From the NCBI GenBank assembly GCA_004554255.1, contig SFNC01000082.1, positions 1 to 8,132 on the forward strand: a stretch of DNA of 8,132 nt, in the 5' to 3' direction. Origin of the DNA: Bacteroidales bacterium (GTDB lineage: Bacteria > Bacteroidota > Bacteroidia > Bacteroidales > Muribaculaceae). The notes under the pieces are model-generated. The model was not told the DNA's origin. It saw only the letters and a list, made by a program, of their open reading frames with translations, and ran no database searches. Positions 1 through 7,569 of this stretch are shown piece after piece (within the stretch, counting starts at the first letter, position 1; each line of letters starts with the position of its first letter). The translations under genes were made by a program, and so were the position numbers.

Positions 1-20
1 ATGGAGTTTTATGCTGATTA

Positions 21-1889
21 TCAGTTTATTATCACATTATCTTCGGGGTAGTACATTGATGCGTCGTGGCGCACGGTAAACATTCCGGTGAGCAGGGAGA
101 TAAGCCCCACACGTCCAAGGAACATGGCGATACACACCACGCCTTTGGATGCATCACCGAGCATTGGAGTCGCTCCCATGGACGACCCGACGTTGAATGT
201 CGCCGAAACGGTCTCGAACATCAGGCTTTTGGTGGGTATTTCGGGTTCCAGAATCATCAGTATAACTCCGAAAACAAGTACAGTCAGGATGCTCAAGAAG
301 GCCACAGCGTTTGCACGGCGTATGGACTGATAGGATATACGGCGCTTGAAAGCCGTTACCTTGCGTGTCCCCATGGTTATGCTGCGCACATTCAGGCACA
401 GAACGCCGAAAGTGTTGACTTTAACACCGCCGGCCGTAGACTGCGAGCCGCCGCCTATCCACATCTGTGCCATCACTATCAGCAGCGTTACACCCAGCAT
501 GTTGGACGGGTCAATGGTCATGAATCCTCCCGAGCGGGGCATTACCGCATTGAATACGGACTGTACAATCTTGTTTTCGGTGGTCATCCCGGCAAGGGTG
601 TTGTCCCTCTCGAGAATCCAGAATGACGCGAAACCGATGATAAAGATAATGCAGGTTGTGAGCAGAACTATTTTGGTGTTGACGTCGTAAATGTGCACAC
701 GGTGATACCCGCGGCGCTGTCGCAGAACCCACGCCCACAGGCGTTTGCAATACTCTGCAATTCCGTCCTTGAAGTTGGCGAGGATAGGGAACCCCAATGC
801 TCCGGCAAAAACGAGAACACTCATCACCACGTACAGTGATGTTCCGTTCTGCATCAGCACCGGGTTGCTCATTCCGCCCTCTATGTTGCTGAAACCCACA
901 TTGCAGAATCCCGATACAGAGTGAAATACGGCCAGCCACAGCCTGCCGGAAGTGTCCGTGGCTATTGCATCGGGCAGTGTGAAATATATTGCTACGGCGC
1001 CGACAATCTGTATGGAGACCGTAAATGCCAGGATATAAAGCAGCGTGGGCATAAGGTCGTTCATTGTTTTGGAATATATATAGTCCCGGACAAGCAACTG
1101 GTTGTAGACGCTTTGGCGGCCGCTGAAGAAAACCGCGAAGAAGCTGGTGAATGTAATCAATCCGAGGCCACCTATTTCGAACATCACAAGTAACACGCTC
1201 TGCCCCAGATTAGTAAATGTAGTGGCAATCTCCACAGGTGTAAGTCCGCAGATGCAAACGGCCGATGTGGAAACAAAAAGCGAATCGCTATAGGAAATGC
1301 CGTTGTATGTGCACTTCGGCATCATCAGTACAAACGAGCCTATGGCTATAAATATGAAGAAAGAGGCGGCCAGAAGCAGCGAGGGATTCGTGCGCCGTCC
1401 CATTAGCCGTATCAGGACATAGCTAATGTCCATTACGGAGTATATGGTGAGTGCGACGTAAAGGAATTTGTTGGAATACAGAATGTCGGCCAGCCACGGC
1501 AGCCATGGATTATGCGGGTGTGGGTAGCACATCGGCAGGATTGTGAGCAGGATGCCTACATCGGCAATCCATTTCAGTACCCTGTTGTCGCGTTTGGTCT
1601 GTCGGAAGCGGAATATCAGATCGAAGAGAATATTTATCAGAAAAACCGACTGAATGGCGCGAAGGGAGCGTCGGAGCATGAGTATGTGTTTGTCCTGATG
1701 CTCAAAACCTACATATACGATAAGCAGGGCCAGGCAGCATACGGACGCGATAAAGGCCAGTGTGCCAAGCAATTGGCTGACCTGGCGCAACAAGTTGGTG
1801 TATTGCGCGGTGAACTGCCTGTGGCGGAAACTGAGGTTTCGCCACCGCAGTGCCAGGCCGGATGTCACATTGTGCTTTTGTCGCGTCAT
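21..1889 (-). CDS. trkH: TrkH/KtrB-family potassium transporter, membrane subunit
   Basis: This 622-residue polytopic membrane protein is the K+-translocating subunit of a Trk/Ktr uptake system in the inner membrane. The four pore loops can be seen in order: VCICGLT (211-217), SGFCNVGFS (326-334), RSGGF (452-456) and FNVGSSMG (566-572), each with the family's filter glycine. The signature WIGGGSQSTAGGVK (477-490) lies just after pore loop 3. About 165 residues with roughly four hydrophobic segments precede the core, making it longer than the usual 480-residue TrkH; I recall such extensions in Bacteroidota relatives. The start at 1889 is the first Met of the frame and lies 31 nt after the upstream stop, with no clear ribosome binding site. 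The cytoplasmic partner TrkA/KtrA is not in the window; only 20 nt follow the stop. It is probably the last gene seen of the bioB operon. Family assignment is very secure; ion specificity is inferred from the family. Confidence 0.95.
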   Translation of the reverse strand: MTRQKHNVTSGLALRWRNLSFRHRQFTAQYTNLLRQVSQLLGTLAFIASVCCLALLIVYVGFEHQDKHILMLRRSLRAIQSVFLINILFDLIFRFRQTKRDNRVLKWIADVGILLTILPMCYPHPHNPWLPWLADILYSNKFLYVALTIYSVMDISYVLIRLMGRRTNPSLLLAASFFIFIAIGSFVLMMPKCTYNGISYSDSLFVSTSAVCICGLTPVEIATTFTNLGQSVLLVMFEIGGLGLITFTSFFAVFFSGRQSVYNQLLVRDYIYSKTMNDLMPTLLYILAFTVSIQIVGAVAIYFTLPDAIATDTSGRLWLAVFHSVSGFCNVGFSNIEGGMSNPVLMQNGTSLYVVMSVLVFAGALGFPILANFKDGIAEYCKRLWAWVLRQRRGYHRVHIYDVNTKIVLLTTCIIFIIGFASFWILERDNTLAGMTTENKIVQSVFNAVMPRSGGFMTIDPSNMLGVTLLIVMAQMWIGGGSQSTAGGVKVNTFGVLCLNVRSITMGTRKVTAFKRRISYQSIRRANAVAFLSILTVLVFGVILMILEPEIPTKSLMFETVSATFNVGSSMGATPMLGDASKGVVCIAMFLGRVGLISLLTGMFTVRHDASMYYPEDNVIIN

Positions 1890-1920
1890 ATTCTGATAAC
1901 AATCCGACAGCCTATTTGTC

Positions 1921-2547
1921 TCATTTCTTGAGGCGAATACCTACGTATGCGCCCTTGTAGCGGGCCAGCAATGCGGATATTTGCTTCATGGAGCTGAGGT
2001 TCAGGGTCCCGGACACTTTCTGTGCCAGTTCAAGTACTTTGCTTGCATCCAGGGTGATATTGACGTTGGTGCCGGCTTTTGTTACCATTGCTTTCACGCC
2101 TTTGTTGGATGTTTTGCCGAGGCGGTCAAAGAAGAAATAAATCTCGTTTTTAACGCTGTCGCGCTCAATGTGTCCCTTGACTTCTTTGCCTTTGATTTTC
2201 GCCACAAAGTTGTTTTTGCCGTCAAAAGTCATGGTCAGGCCAGTCAGTCCGGCGGTCTTGAAATATGGAGCAAGCCTGTTCTCAATCTGTGTAGCTACTG
2301 CGGCGCCGCCGATATCGCTGAGGGCCTCACCGCTTTTGAATGATACTGCCGGCGAGCTGTATGTCCACGTGCCTTTAAGCTTGCTGAGGTCGAAATCGTT
2401 GGTGGCGGCGGCATTGCCTATGGTGCTGAGGATATCTTTGCCTTTGCCGCTGCCGAGTTTGCCGAGTATATCGCTCAATCCCTGAGCCTGGGAGCCGAAA
2501 GCGATTGCGAGTGTAAAAAGTATTGATATTAATGTTTTGAATTTCAT
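1921..2547 (-). CDS. Secreted DUF4923-like protein
   Basis: A 208-residue exported protein of unknown function. Residues 1-21 form a typical Sec signal peptide: Lys at 2 and 4, a hydrophobic core, then GSQA before Gln22, with no lipobox Cys, so it is probably periplasmic rather than a lipoprotein. The mature part has a GLSDILGKL start, a LKGTWTYSSPAVSF segment (57-70), alternating strand-like stretches (about 105-165), and a helix-rich end that finishes in GIRLKK. This order (a GTW-type strand, a TMTF strand, then TLDASKVLEL) matches my memory of DUF4923, a Bacteroidota family; the match is by recognition only. The start at 2547 is chosen over the in-frame ATG at 2592 because the signal peptide begins there and the upstream choice would overlap the end of radA. 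It lies 19 nt after the radA stop and 31 nt before trkH, so it is probably cotranscribed. No function can be assigned. Confidence 0.85.
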   Translation of the reverse strand: MKFKTLISILFTLAIAFGSQAQGLSDILGKLGSGKGKDILSTIGNAAATNDFDLSKLKGTWTYSSPAVSFKSGEALSDIGGAAVATQIENRLAPYFKTAGLTGLTMTFDGKNNFVAKIKGKEVKGHIERDSVKNEIYFFFDRLGKTSNKGVKAMVTKAGTNVNITLDASKVLELAQKVSGTLNLSSMKQISALLARYKGAYVGIRLKK

Positions 2548-2566
2548 CAGTTTATGTATTTTGAGT

Positions 2567-3940
2567 TTAACCAAATAGGGTGCGGAACGCATCGGCCACC
2601 ATTTTTACCGGATGCAGCCGTATAGTGAATTTTGAGGTGTCTATTCCTTTAAGATTATTGTCCGGAATAAGGATGTCGGTCAGGCCTAACTTCTGCGCCT
2701 CTGTTATCCGCTGTTCCAGGCGAGTGACGGGCCTTATTTCGCCGCTGAGCCCCACCTCGCCGGTCATGCACCAGCCTCGTGGGATTGTCAAGTCCACGTT
2801 ACTTGACAGTATGGCGGCGATGACGCAAAGGTCCAGAGCGGGGTCGTTTACGCGCAGACCTCCGGCGATATTCAGGAATACGTCTTTGGCGCCTAACTTA
2901 AACCCGGCACGCTTTTCCAGCACGGCCAGCAGCATGTTCATGCGCTTGGCGTCGAATCCGGTTACCGAGCGTTGCGGGGTGCCGTAAACTGCCGACGATA
3001 CCAGCGCCTGAGCCTCAACGAGTATGGGGCGTATGCCTTCTATGGTGACACCGATAGCGATGCCTGAGAGGGAGTCTCCGCTGTGCTCAAGCAGCATTTC
3101 GGACGGGTTGACAACCTCGCGCAACCCATGCTGGCACATCTCGTAAATGCCTAATTCCGAGGTGCTTCCGAATCGGTTCTTTATGGCACGAAGAATGCGG
3201 TACATGTATTTGCTGTCGCCCTCGAATTGCAGCACGGCGTCAACAATGTGCTCCAGGACCTTCGGGCCGGCAAGGGTGCCTTCTTTGTTGATGTGGCCTA
3301 TCAGAATTACCGGAGTGGAGGTGATCTTAGCATATTTGAGCAACTGCGCGGCGCATTCGCGGACCTGGCTGACAGACCCGGCCGATGACTCCAGGCTGTC
3401 GCTCGCGATGGTCTGTATGGAGTCCACAATCAGTATACCCGGCTGTACGGCGTCTATATGTTCAAAAATTTTGTCAAGGCTTGTCTCGCAGACGATAAAC
3501 ACGTTCTCGCTGCCACGGCCAATGCGGTCGGCCCTGAGTTTTATCTGATTGGGACTCTCCTCGCCGGACACATATAATATTGTCTTGGACTTAATGGCCA
3601 GGATATTCTGCAGCACGAGCGTGGATTTGCCTATGCCCGGTTCGCCGCCGACGAGTACCACCGAGCCCGGGACAAGTCCTCCGCCAAGTACACGGTTAAG
3701 CTCGGCCGACGGCATGCGGATTCGTTGCTCTTCGTTGGAGACTATGTCGCTGACGGCAACGGGGACTGATTTCTGCAGCGCGGAGACCGGCGACGGCGAG
3801 CGTTGAGTACCTCCGGAGGCGACTTTCTCCTCCACCATGGTGTTCCACTCGCCGCACTCGGGGCATCGTCCCACCCATTTTGTGGAAGTCGCGCCGCAGA
3901 CGGTACATCCCCACATGCTTTTGTATTTTGTCTTTGCCAT
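2567..3940 (-). CDS. radA: DNA repair and recombination protein RadA (Sms)
   Basis: This 457-residue protein is full-length for RadA, the RecA-like ATPase that promotes branch migration and processing of recombination intermediates in the cytoplasm. The domains are in canonical order: a C4 zinc finger (Cys12, Cys15, Cys26, Cys29 in CTVCG...CPECG), Walker A GGEPGIGKST (98-107, Lys105), Walker B ILIVDS (169-174), a GHINKEG segment (215-221) corresponding to the family GHVTKEG, the RadA-specific KNRFG motif (254-258), and a C-terminal Lon-protease-like domain (about 280-457). At the place where Lon has its catalytic serine the sequence reads DPALDL, so this domain should be structural and not a peptidase, as in other RadA proteins. 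The ATG at 3940 follows the methyltransferase stop after 5 nt, which suggests translational coupling. The zinc finger right after the start confirms the N-terminus. Nothing appears broken. Confidence 0.98.
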   Translation of the reverse strand: MAKTKYKSMWGCTVCGATSTKWVGRCPECGEWNTMVEEKVASGGTQRSPSPVSALQKSVPVAVSDIVSNEEQRIRMPSAELNRVLGGGLVPGSVVLVGGEPGIGKSTLVLQNILAIKSKTILYVSGEESPNQIKLRADRIGRGSENVFIVCETSLDKIFEHIDAVQPGILIVDSIQTIASDSLESSAGSVSQVRECAAQLLKYAKITSTPVILIGHINKEGTLAGPKVLEHIVDAVLQFEGDSKYMYRILRAIKNRFGSTSELGIYEMCQHGLREVVNPSEMLLEHSGDSLSGIAIGVTIEGIRPILVEAQALVSSAVYGTPQRSVTGFDAKRMNMLLAVLEKRAGFKLGAKDVFLNIAGGLRVNDPALDLCVIAAILSSNVDLTIPRGWCMTGEVGLSGEIRPVTRLEQRITEAQKLGLTDILIPDNNLKGIDTSKFTIRLHPVKMVADAFRTLFG

Positions 3941-3945
3941 GATAA

Positions 3946-4716
3946 TCAGAAGTTTTGACGACGGAACTGTGCCAGGGCGATAGCTGTGGCTACTGCTACA
4001 TTCAGGCTCTCGGCAGTATCTGCGCCGGGAGGATAGGGAGGTATGAACAATGTGTGCGACAGTAGCTTACGCACAGCATCGCTGACACCATTACCCTCGT
4101 TACCCATAACGAGAACTGCCTGCGACGGGAGAGAGGCGGTGTATATATTCTCTGCCTTGTCGTCAAGCAATGTCCCATATACCGGTACTGCTGCCGACAG
4201 TTCCCGCAGCTTGTCGGCAAGGTCTGTATAATGTACCCGCACACGCGAAATAGAGCCCATTGTGGCCTGGACGACCTTGGGGTTGTACACGTCTACGGTG
4301 TCCTGCGATGCGATAATATCGTGCACGCCCATCCAGTCTGCCACGCGTATGATAGTGCCTAAGTTGCCGGGGTCCTGGATGCGGTCAAGGGCTATGACAA
4401 GGCCACGGGACAAGGTCTCGGCATCAGGAATGTGGTGTGCCGGAATCTCATAGACGGCGAGAACCTGGGCCGGAGTGGACAGCGAGGACATCCGCTCCAT
4501 GTCGGCACGGGATGCTATTGCCCCGTCGTGTGCGGCAAACTCCGCAGGGTGGGATTCGGCCCAGTTGCGCGTAGCGGCGAGCATCCGGCACCTGAAATGC
4601 GGAAGCGTGTCCAGGACGCACTTGCTGCCCTCGGCCAGAAACAGGCCGCTTTCGCGACGGTGCCTGGCATCGGCAAGAGAACGGATGTTCTTGCGTATTG
4701 CTGCTGTAATCTCCAT
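3946..4716 (-). CDS. SpoU/TrmH-family RNA 2'-O-ribose methyltransferase
   Basis: A 256-residue SPOUT-class enzyme that would transfer a methyl group from S-adenosylmethionine to a ribose 2'-OH of rRNA or tRNA. Residues 1-95 form a small substrate-binding domain (the FLAEGSKCV stretch at 26-34 is typical). The trefoil-knot catalytic domain follows with its three motifs: motif 1 LDRIQDPGNLGTIIRVADW (110-128, including the conserved Asn118 and Arg124), motif 2 VMGNEGNGVS (203-212, Glu207) and motif 3 IPPYPPG...ESLNVAVA (225-243, Asn239). The loop inside motif 3 is a few residues longer than in classical TrmH or RlmB, a variant I associate with Bacteroidota members. The target nucleotide cannot be told from sequence, so no gene symbol is given. 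It sits 5 nt after bioB and 5 nt before radA, so all three are probably translated from one message. Confidence 0.93.
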   Translation of the reverse strand: MEITAAIRKNIRSLADARHRRESGLFLAEGSKCVLDTLPHFRCRMLAATRNWAESHPAEFAAHDGAIASRADMERMSSLSTPAQVLAVYEIPAHHIPDAETLSRGLVIALDRIQDPGNLGTIIRVADWMGVHDIIASQDTVDVYNPKVVQATMGSISRVRVHYTDLADKLRELSAAVPVYGTLLDDKAENIYTASLPSQAVLVMGNEGNGVSDAVRKLLSHTLFIPPYPPGADTAESLNVAVATAIALAQFRRQNF

Positions 4717-4721
4717 AGGCG

Positions 4722-5696
4722 TCAGAATATGTACCCGGCGTCGTTTACAAGAGCCTTGTCCGTGTCTATGGTTGAGCCGGTTGTGGTGAGCAGGTCTCCG
4801 GTGATGCCGCCGTTTATGCCCACGCGCATGGCCTCTATCTGGCCCTCGCGGCTGAGGCGTGCCCGTCCTCCCGCAAAGCGCAGCTGTGTGCGCGGATGTA
4901 TAAAGCGGAATATGGCGACAGTGTCTATAAACTCGTCCTCGGACAACAGCTCTGTGTCCTGCAACGGCGTTCCCGGTATGGGGCTGAGGATGTTAAGAGG
5001 GATAGAGTCGGGGGCTATGGTGCGTAAATCCAATGCAAACTCCACGCGCTGCTCCGGTGTCTCGCCCATGCCTATGATTCCGCCCGAGCAAATCTGGAAC
5101 CCGATCTCGCGGGCGATGCGTATGGTCTCCTTTTTATCGGCGATGGTATGGGTGGTGCAGAGTGTGGCGAAGTGCGACGGTGCAGTCTCGAGGTTGCAGT
5201 GATAGCGGCGCACGCCGGCATCCCACAGTTGCTGCAGCTGTTCGCGGCCAAGCAGCCCGAGTGATGCGCAGGTTTCTATGCCGGTCTCTTTCGCGGCCTC
5301 CCTGAGCATGCTGCAGATGGAGGTCAGAGTCTTGCCCGTGACAGACCTGCCGCTGGCGACAAGGGAAAACCGGTGGACACCCTTGCCGGCATTGTTGTGC
5401 GCCGCCGCCATGCACTCGTCATGGTCCACAAGCGGGTACTCGGTGCAGTGAGTATTATAATGTGCCGACTGGGCGCACCATTTGCAATTCTCCGGGCAAC
5501 GACCCGAGCGGGCATTCACAATGGAGCAAGAGTCAAACTGTAGAGTATTTAATGAGCGTGTAATTGCGGCGGCAGAGTCGCGCAGGGCCTCTCTGTCGGC
5601 GGAAACAAGGCTGTATGCCTCCTCGTCGGTCAACACCTCACCGCCCAGTATCTTGTCTCTGAGCGCAAAAACAGCGGTTTTATCCAATTTATTCAT
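4722..5696 (-). CDS. bioB: Biotin synthase, radical SAM, probable anaerobe type II
   Basis: A 324-residue radical-SAM enzyme that inserts sulfur into dethiobiotin to give biotin, the last step of the pathway. The SAM-cluster motif is CPENCKWCAQS (Cys67, Cys71, Cys74). Other family landmarks are ETCASLG (141-147), YHCNLET (165-171), CSGGIIGMGET (203-213) and LRFAGGR (272-278). Compared by eye with the E. coli enzyme, Cys97 of the [2Fe-2S] site is replaced by Ser111 (in HRFSLVASG), while Cys143, Cys203 and Arg273 are kept and extra Cys occur at 57 and 167. This pattern fits the type II biotin synthases of strict anaerobes, which use a different auxiliary cluster. The start at 5696 is preferred: an in-frame ATG at 5762 would add 22 residues with no family resemblance and would place the promoter inside the gene. 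No other biotin genes are nearby, and it heads the operon. Confidence 0.96.
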   Translation of the reverse strand: MNKLDKTAVFALRDKILGGEVLTDEEAYSLVSADREALRDSAAAITRSLNTLQFDSCSIVNARSGRCPENCKWCAQSAHYNTHCTEYPLVDHDECMAAAHNNAGKGVHRFSLVASGRSVTGKTLTSICSMLREAAKETGIETCASLGLLGREQLQQLWDAGVRRYHCNLETAPSHFATLCTTHTIADKKETIRIAREIGFQICSGGIIGMGETPEQRVEFALDLRTIAPDSIPLNILSPIPGTPLQDTELLSEDEFIDTVAIFRFIHPRTQLRFAGGRARLSREGQIEAMRVGINGGITGDLLTTTGSTIDTDKALVNDAGYIF

Positions 5697-5740
5697 GTTA
5701 TATACATAGTTATGGCCCCGGACTAAAACCGGTTCCAATG

Positions 5741-5748
5741 CAAAGGTA
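5741..5748 (-). promoter_or_regulatory. Probable -7 box of the bioB operon promoter
   Basis: On the minus strand, 5748-5741 reads TACCTTTG, a perfect match to the Bacteroidota -7 consensus TAnnTTTG. A transcript from here would have a 5' leader of about 35-40 nt before the bioB ATG at 5696. The upstream -33 element is poor: TCCT stands at the ideal 20-nt spacing, and a GTTG lies 16 nt away. It is the only good box in the 121-bp gap between the fusion gene and bioB, and the following genes lie too close together to have obvious promoters of their own. Confidence 0.6.
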
Positions 5749-5817
5749 CGCAATTTCCGCATAACAACAGGACATATCCGGGCAAAATCTGCATTATAAT
5801 CAGGCGTATATCCCGGA

Positions 5818-7383
5818 TTATATGAGGAATGAGGGGTTTATGCCGTAAGGCTTGTGGTCGCGATAGCGTGCGTGCATCTGCTCGTCGGCCGAGAAACCTC
5901 CAAGGTCATCGGCTACAGAAACAAGGACGTCATGCAGTTCCAGGTTGTCGATGTATTTATCCGGAATGGCTGAATAACCGAGGATCGCGCCGATGATGTT
6001 GCCGGCGACGGCTCCGGTGGAGTCGCTGTCTCCGTCATGGTTGACAGCGCTACAGATACACTTCCCGAAATCATCAATGTGGCGCATGACGCTGAAGATG
6101 GCTATTGCGAGGGTTTCTTCAGCGACCCATCCTTCGCCGAGTTCCCGGATGGAGCAGGCATCCGTCTTGTCGGACACCGCGAGCTCCAAAGCCTTGGCTA
6201 CAAGAGAGTGCAGCTCTGCAAGATGCTTGTCGTCCTTGAAACGTAGGCACATCTGCCCGAATACCCGGTCCATAACTATGGATTTGAATTTGTCGCGGTC
6301 AATATTCTCGTAAGCCATGCATTCGGCAACAATCATTGCCAGTGCCATTGAGGAATATGTGCTCAACGGATGTTTATGTGTAACGTCAGCAGCTTGTCCG
6401 GCCAGATAACCGGCTTGCTCAATGTCAAGAATTCCGGGGTGCGTGGCAGAGAATATCCCTATCGGTGCCACTCGCATTACGCCGCCACATCCTTTGGAGT
6501 TATTGACGACAGGAGTGCCGTCGGCCTTTGAGACAGCTTGCAATGCCGACATGCACGTGACACCCGGTGCTCGGCAAGCCCACAGAGCCTTGAGGTTAGA
6601 AAGCCAGCTCTCGGGCAGACTTATCGGCGGCCGGCATTGGGTGTGATACCAGTTTATGTAAGCTGTAGAGATATACGGAAGGATATTCTTTTCAAGCGCC
6701 TTGCCATGCGCTATGGCGGTCAAAAGCCCTTCGGAAGTGAACAGCGACATTTGGGTGTCATCGGAAAACTCCGCGATGCCATTGTTGTCCGGGACGTAAT
6801 CCGAAATACCGTTGTAGCCGAACCGGTTTCTGATGGCTGAGAGACTCATGAATTCAACCTCATAGCCGAGTGCGTCGCCTACAGCCCCGCCTACAAGCGA
6901 GCCACGGCATTTGTCCTGCAGCTGCCCGGAGGCTCTTATTCTCAGCTTCCTGATGATTTCCTTGCACCCTCGCTCAACGGTGGCGAAGCATGTGCGGTAT
7001 ACGTGTTCGGTCTGATAATGCGGGTCCGGAAGGTCGGTGGATTCACCGAAGCAGTAGTCGTTGAAGCGGACAATGCGGTCCCAATGAGAATAAGAGAGCA
7101 GGCGTGTCACCTCTTTGCGGTGATGCTCGGTCATGACTATTATAAGGTCGGCGGAGTTTAGCCGCTCTTCGGACATCGGGATTGCTTTGCCGCCCATCCT
7201 GTATCCGGATTCGGCGGCAATGCGGCACATTACATCCTCCCGGCAGAGCCCATCGGGAACTTTTGTCCCGCAAGACCCTACCTCTACTCCCATGATGCCG
7301 GCATCGGCAATCATCTTCTTTAAAATAACCTCGGCAACGGCCGACCGGCTTGCATTGCCGGTACACACAAACACTATCCTCAT
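5818..7383 (-). CDS. LMW protein phosphatase - ADP-ribosylglycohydrolase fusion
   Basis: One uninterrupted 521-residue frame joins two enzymes. Residues 1-148 are a low-molecular-weight phosphatase: the P-loop VCTGNASRS (6-14, nucleophile Cys7, Arg13) follows the first strand, and LPDPHY (118-123) carries the general acid Asp120. Residues about 156-505 are an ADP-ribosylglycohydrolase (DraG/ARH fold) beginning KCRGSLVGGAVGDALGYEVEF, with the metal-binding SDDTQM (207-212), KGCGGVMRVAPIG (297-309), VTHKHPL (334-340) and DGDSDSTGA (450-458, the equivalent of GGDTDT). Both active sites look intact, so the protein should remove phosphate from a residue or small molecule and ADP-ribose from a protein, nucleic acid or metabolite. 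The linker is only about 8 residues and has no internal Met, so this is a true fusion. No signal peptide or membrane segment is seen, so it is cytoplasmic. The start at 7383 immediately precedes the phosphatase strand MRIVFVCTG. The substrate is unknown. Confidence 0.92.
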   Translation of the reverse strand: MRIVFVCTGNASRSAVAEVILKKMIADAGIMGVEVGSCGTKVPDGLCREDVMCRIAAESGYRMGGKAIPMSEERLNSADLIIVMTEHHRKEVTRLLSYSHWDRIVRFNDYCFGESTDLPDPHYQTEHVYRTCFATVERGCKEIIRKLRIRASGQLQDKCRGSLVGGAVGDALGYEVEFMSLSAIRNRFGYNGISDYVPDNNGIAEFSDDTQMSLFTSEGLLTAIAHGKALEKNILPYISTAYINWYHTQCRPPISLPESWLSNLKALWACRAPGVTCMSALQAVSKADGTPVVNNSKGCGGVMRVAPIGIFSATHPGILDIEQAGYLAGQAADVTHKHPLSTYSSMALAMIVAECMAYENIDRDKFKSIVMDRVFGQMCLRFKDDKHLAELHSLVAKALELAVSDKTDACSIRELGEGWVAEETLAIAIFSVMRHIDDFGKCICSAVNHDGDSDSTGAVAGNIIGAILGYSAIPDKYIDNLELHDVLVSVADDLGGFSADEQMHARYRDHKPYGINPSFLI

Positions 7384-7449
7384 ACTTACGATTATTGGTC
7401 CTAAAACACAACGACTACTTCCGAAAACGTATCTTTGACATATTTATTT

Positions 7450-7457
7450 CAAAGTTA
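7450..7457 (-). promoter_or_regulatory. Probable -7 box for the phosphatase-ARH gene
   Basis: On the minus strand, 7457-7450 reads TAACTTTG, matching TAnnTTTG. It would begin a transcript near 7443, giving a leader of about 60 nt before the ATG at 7383. The -33 element is weak (TTCT at the expected 20-nt spacing). The box is identical to that of the rightward promoter P1. Confidence 0.5.
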
Positions 7458-7569
7458 CTAAATAATATTGAGATAGCAGAACTTTTTCGGGCGGATTATG
7501 GTGGCGTGTCATAAATAGCTCACCGTATCGTCCCGTCCGGAACCACCGGGGTCATGTAGAGTTGCTGAT

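Noticed and set aside
2548..2592. Upstream ATG extension of the DUF4923-like gene
   Set aside because: It overlaps the 3' end of radA and would put 15 residues before a well-formed signal peptide.
4432..5202. 256-codon plus-strand ORF antisense to bioB and the methyltransferase
   Set aside because: The minus-strand frames carry complete enzyme motifs; this is a by-product of their codon composition and resembles no known protein. The same applies to the 186-codon plus-strand frame at 66-626 opposite trkH.
5697..5762. Upstream ATG extension of bioB (22 extra residues)
   Set aside because: The extension contains the TACCTTTG promoter box and has no similarity to biotin synthase N-termini; the ATG at 5696 fits the family length.
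5776..5818. Hairpin ATCCGGG / CCCGGAT as a terminator after the phosphatase-ARH gene
   Set aside because: The arms are only 7 bp with a 29-nt loop, and no T-run follows on the minus strand; too weak to call.
7430..7437. TATCTTTG as a third rightward promoter
   Set aside because: It matches the -7 box but has no TTTG about 20 nt upstream and leads into no gene; probably chance in AT-rich sequence.
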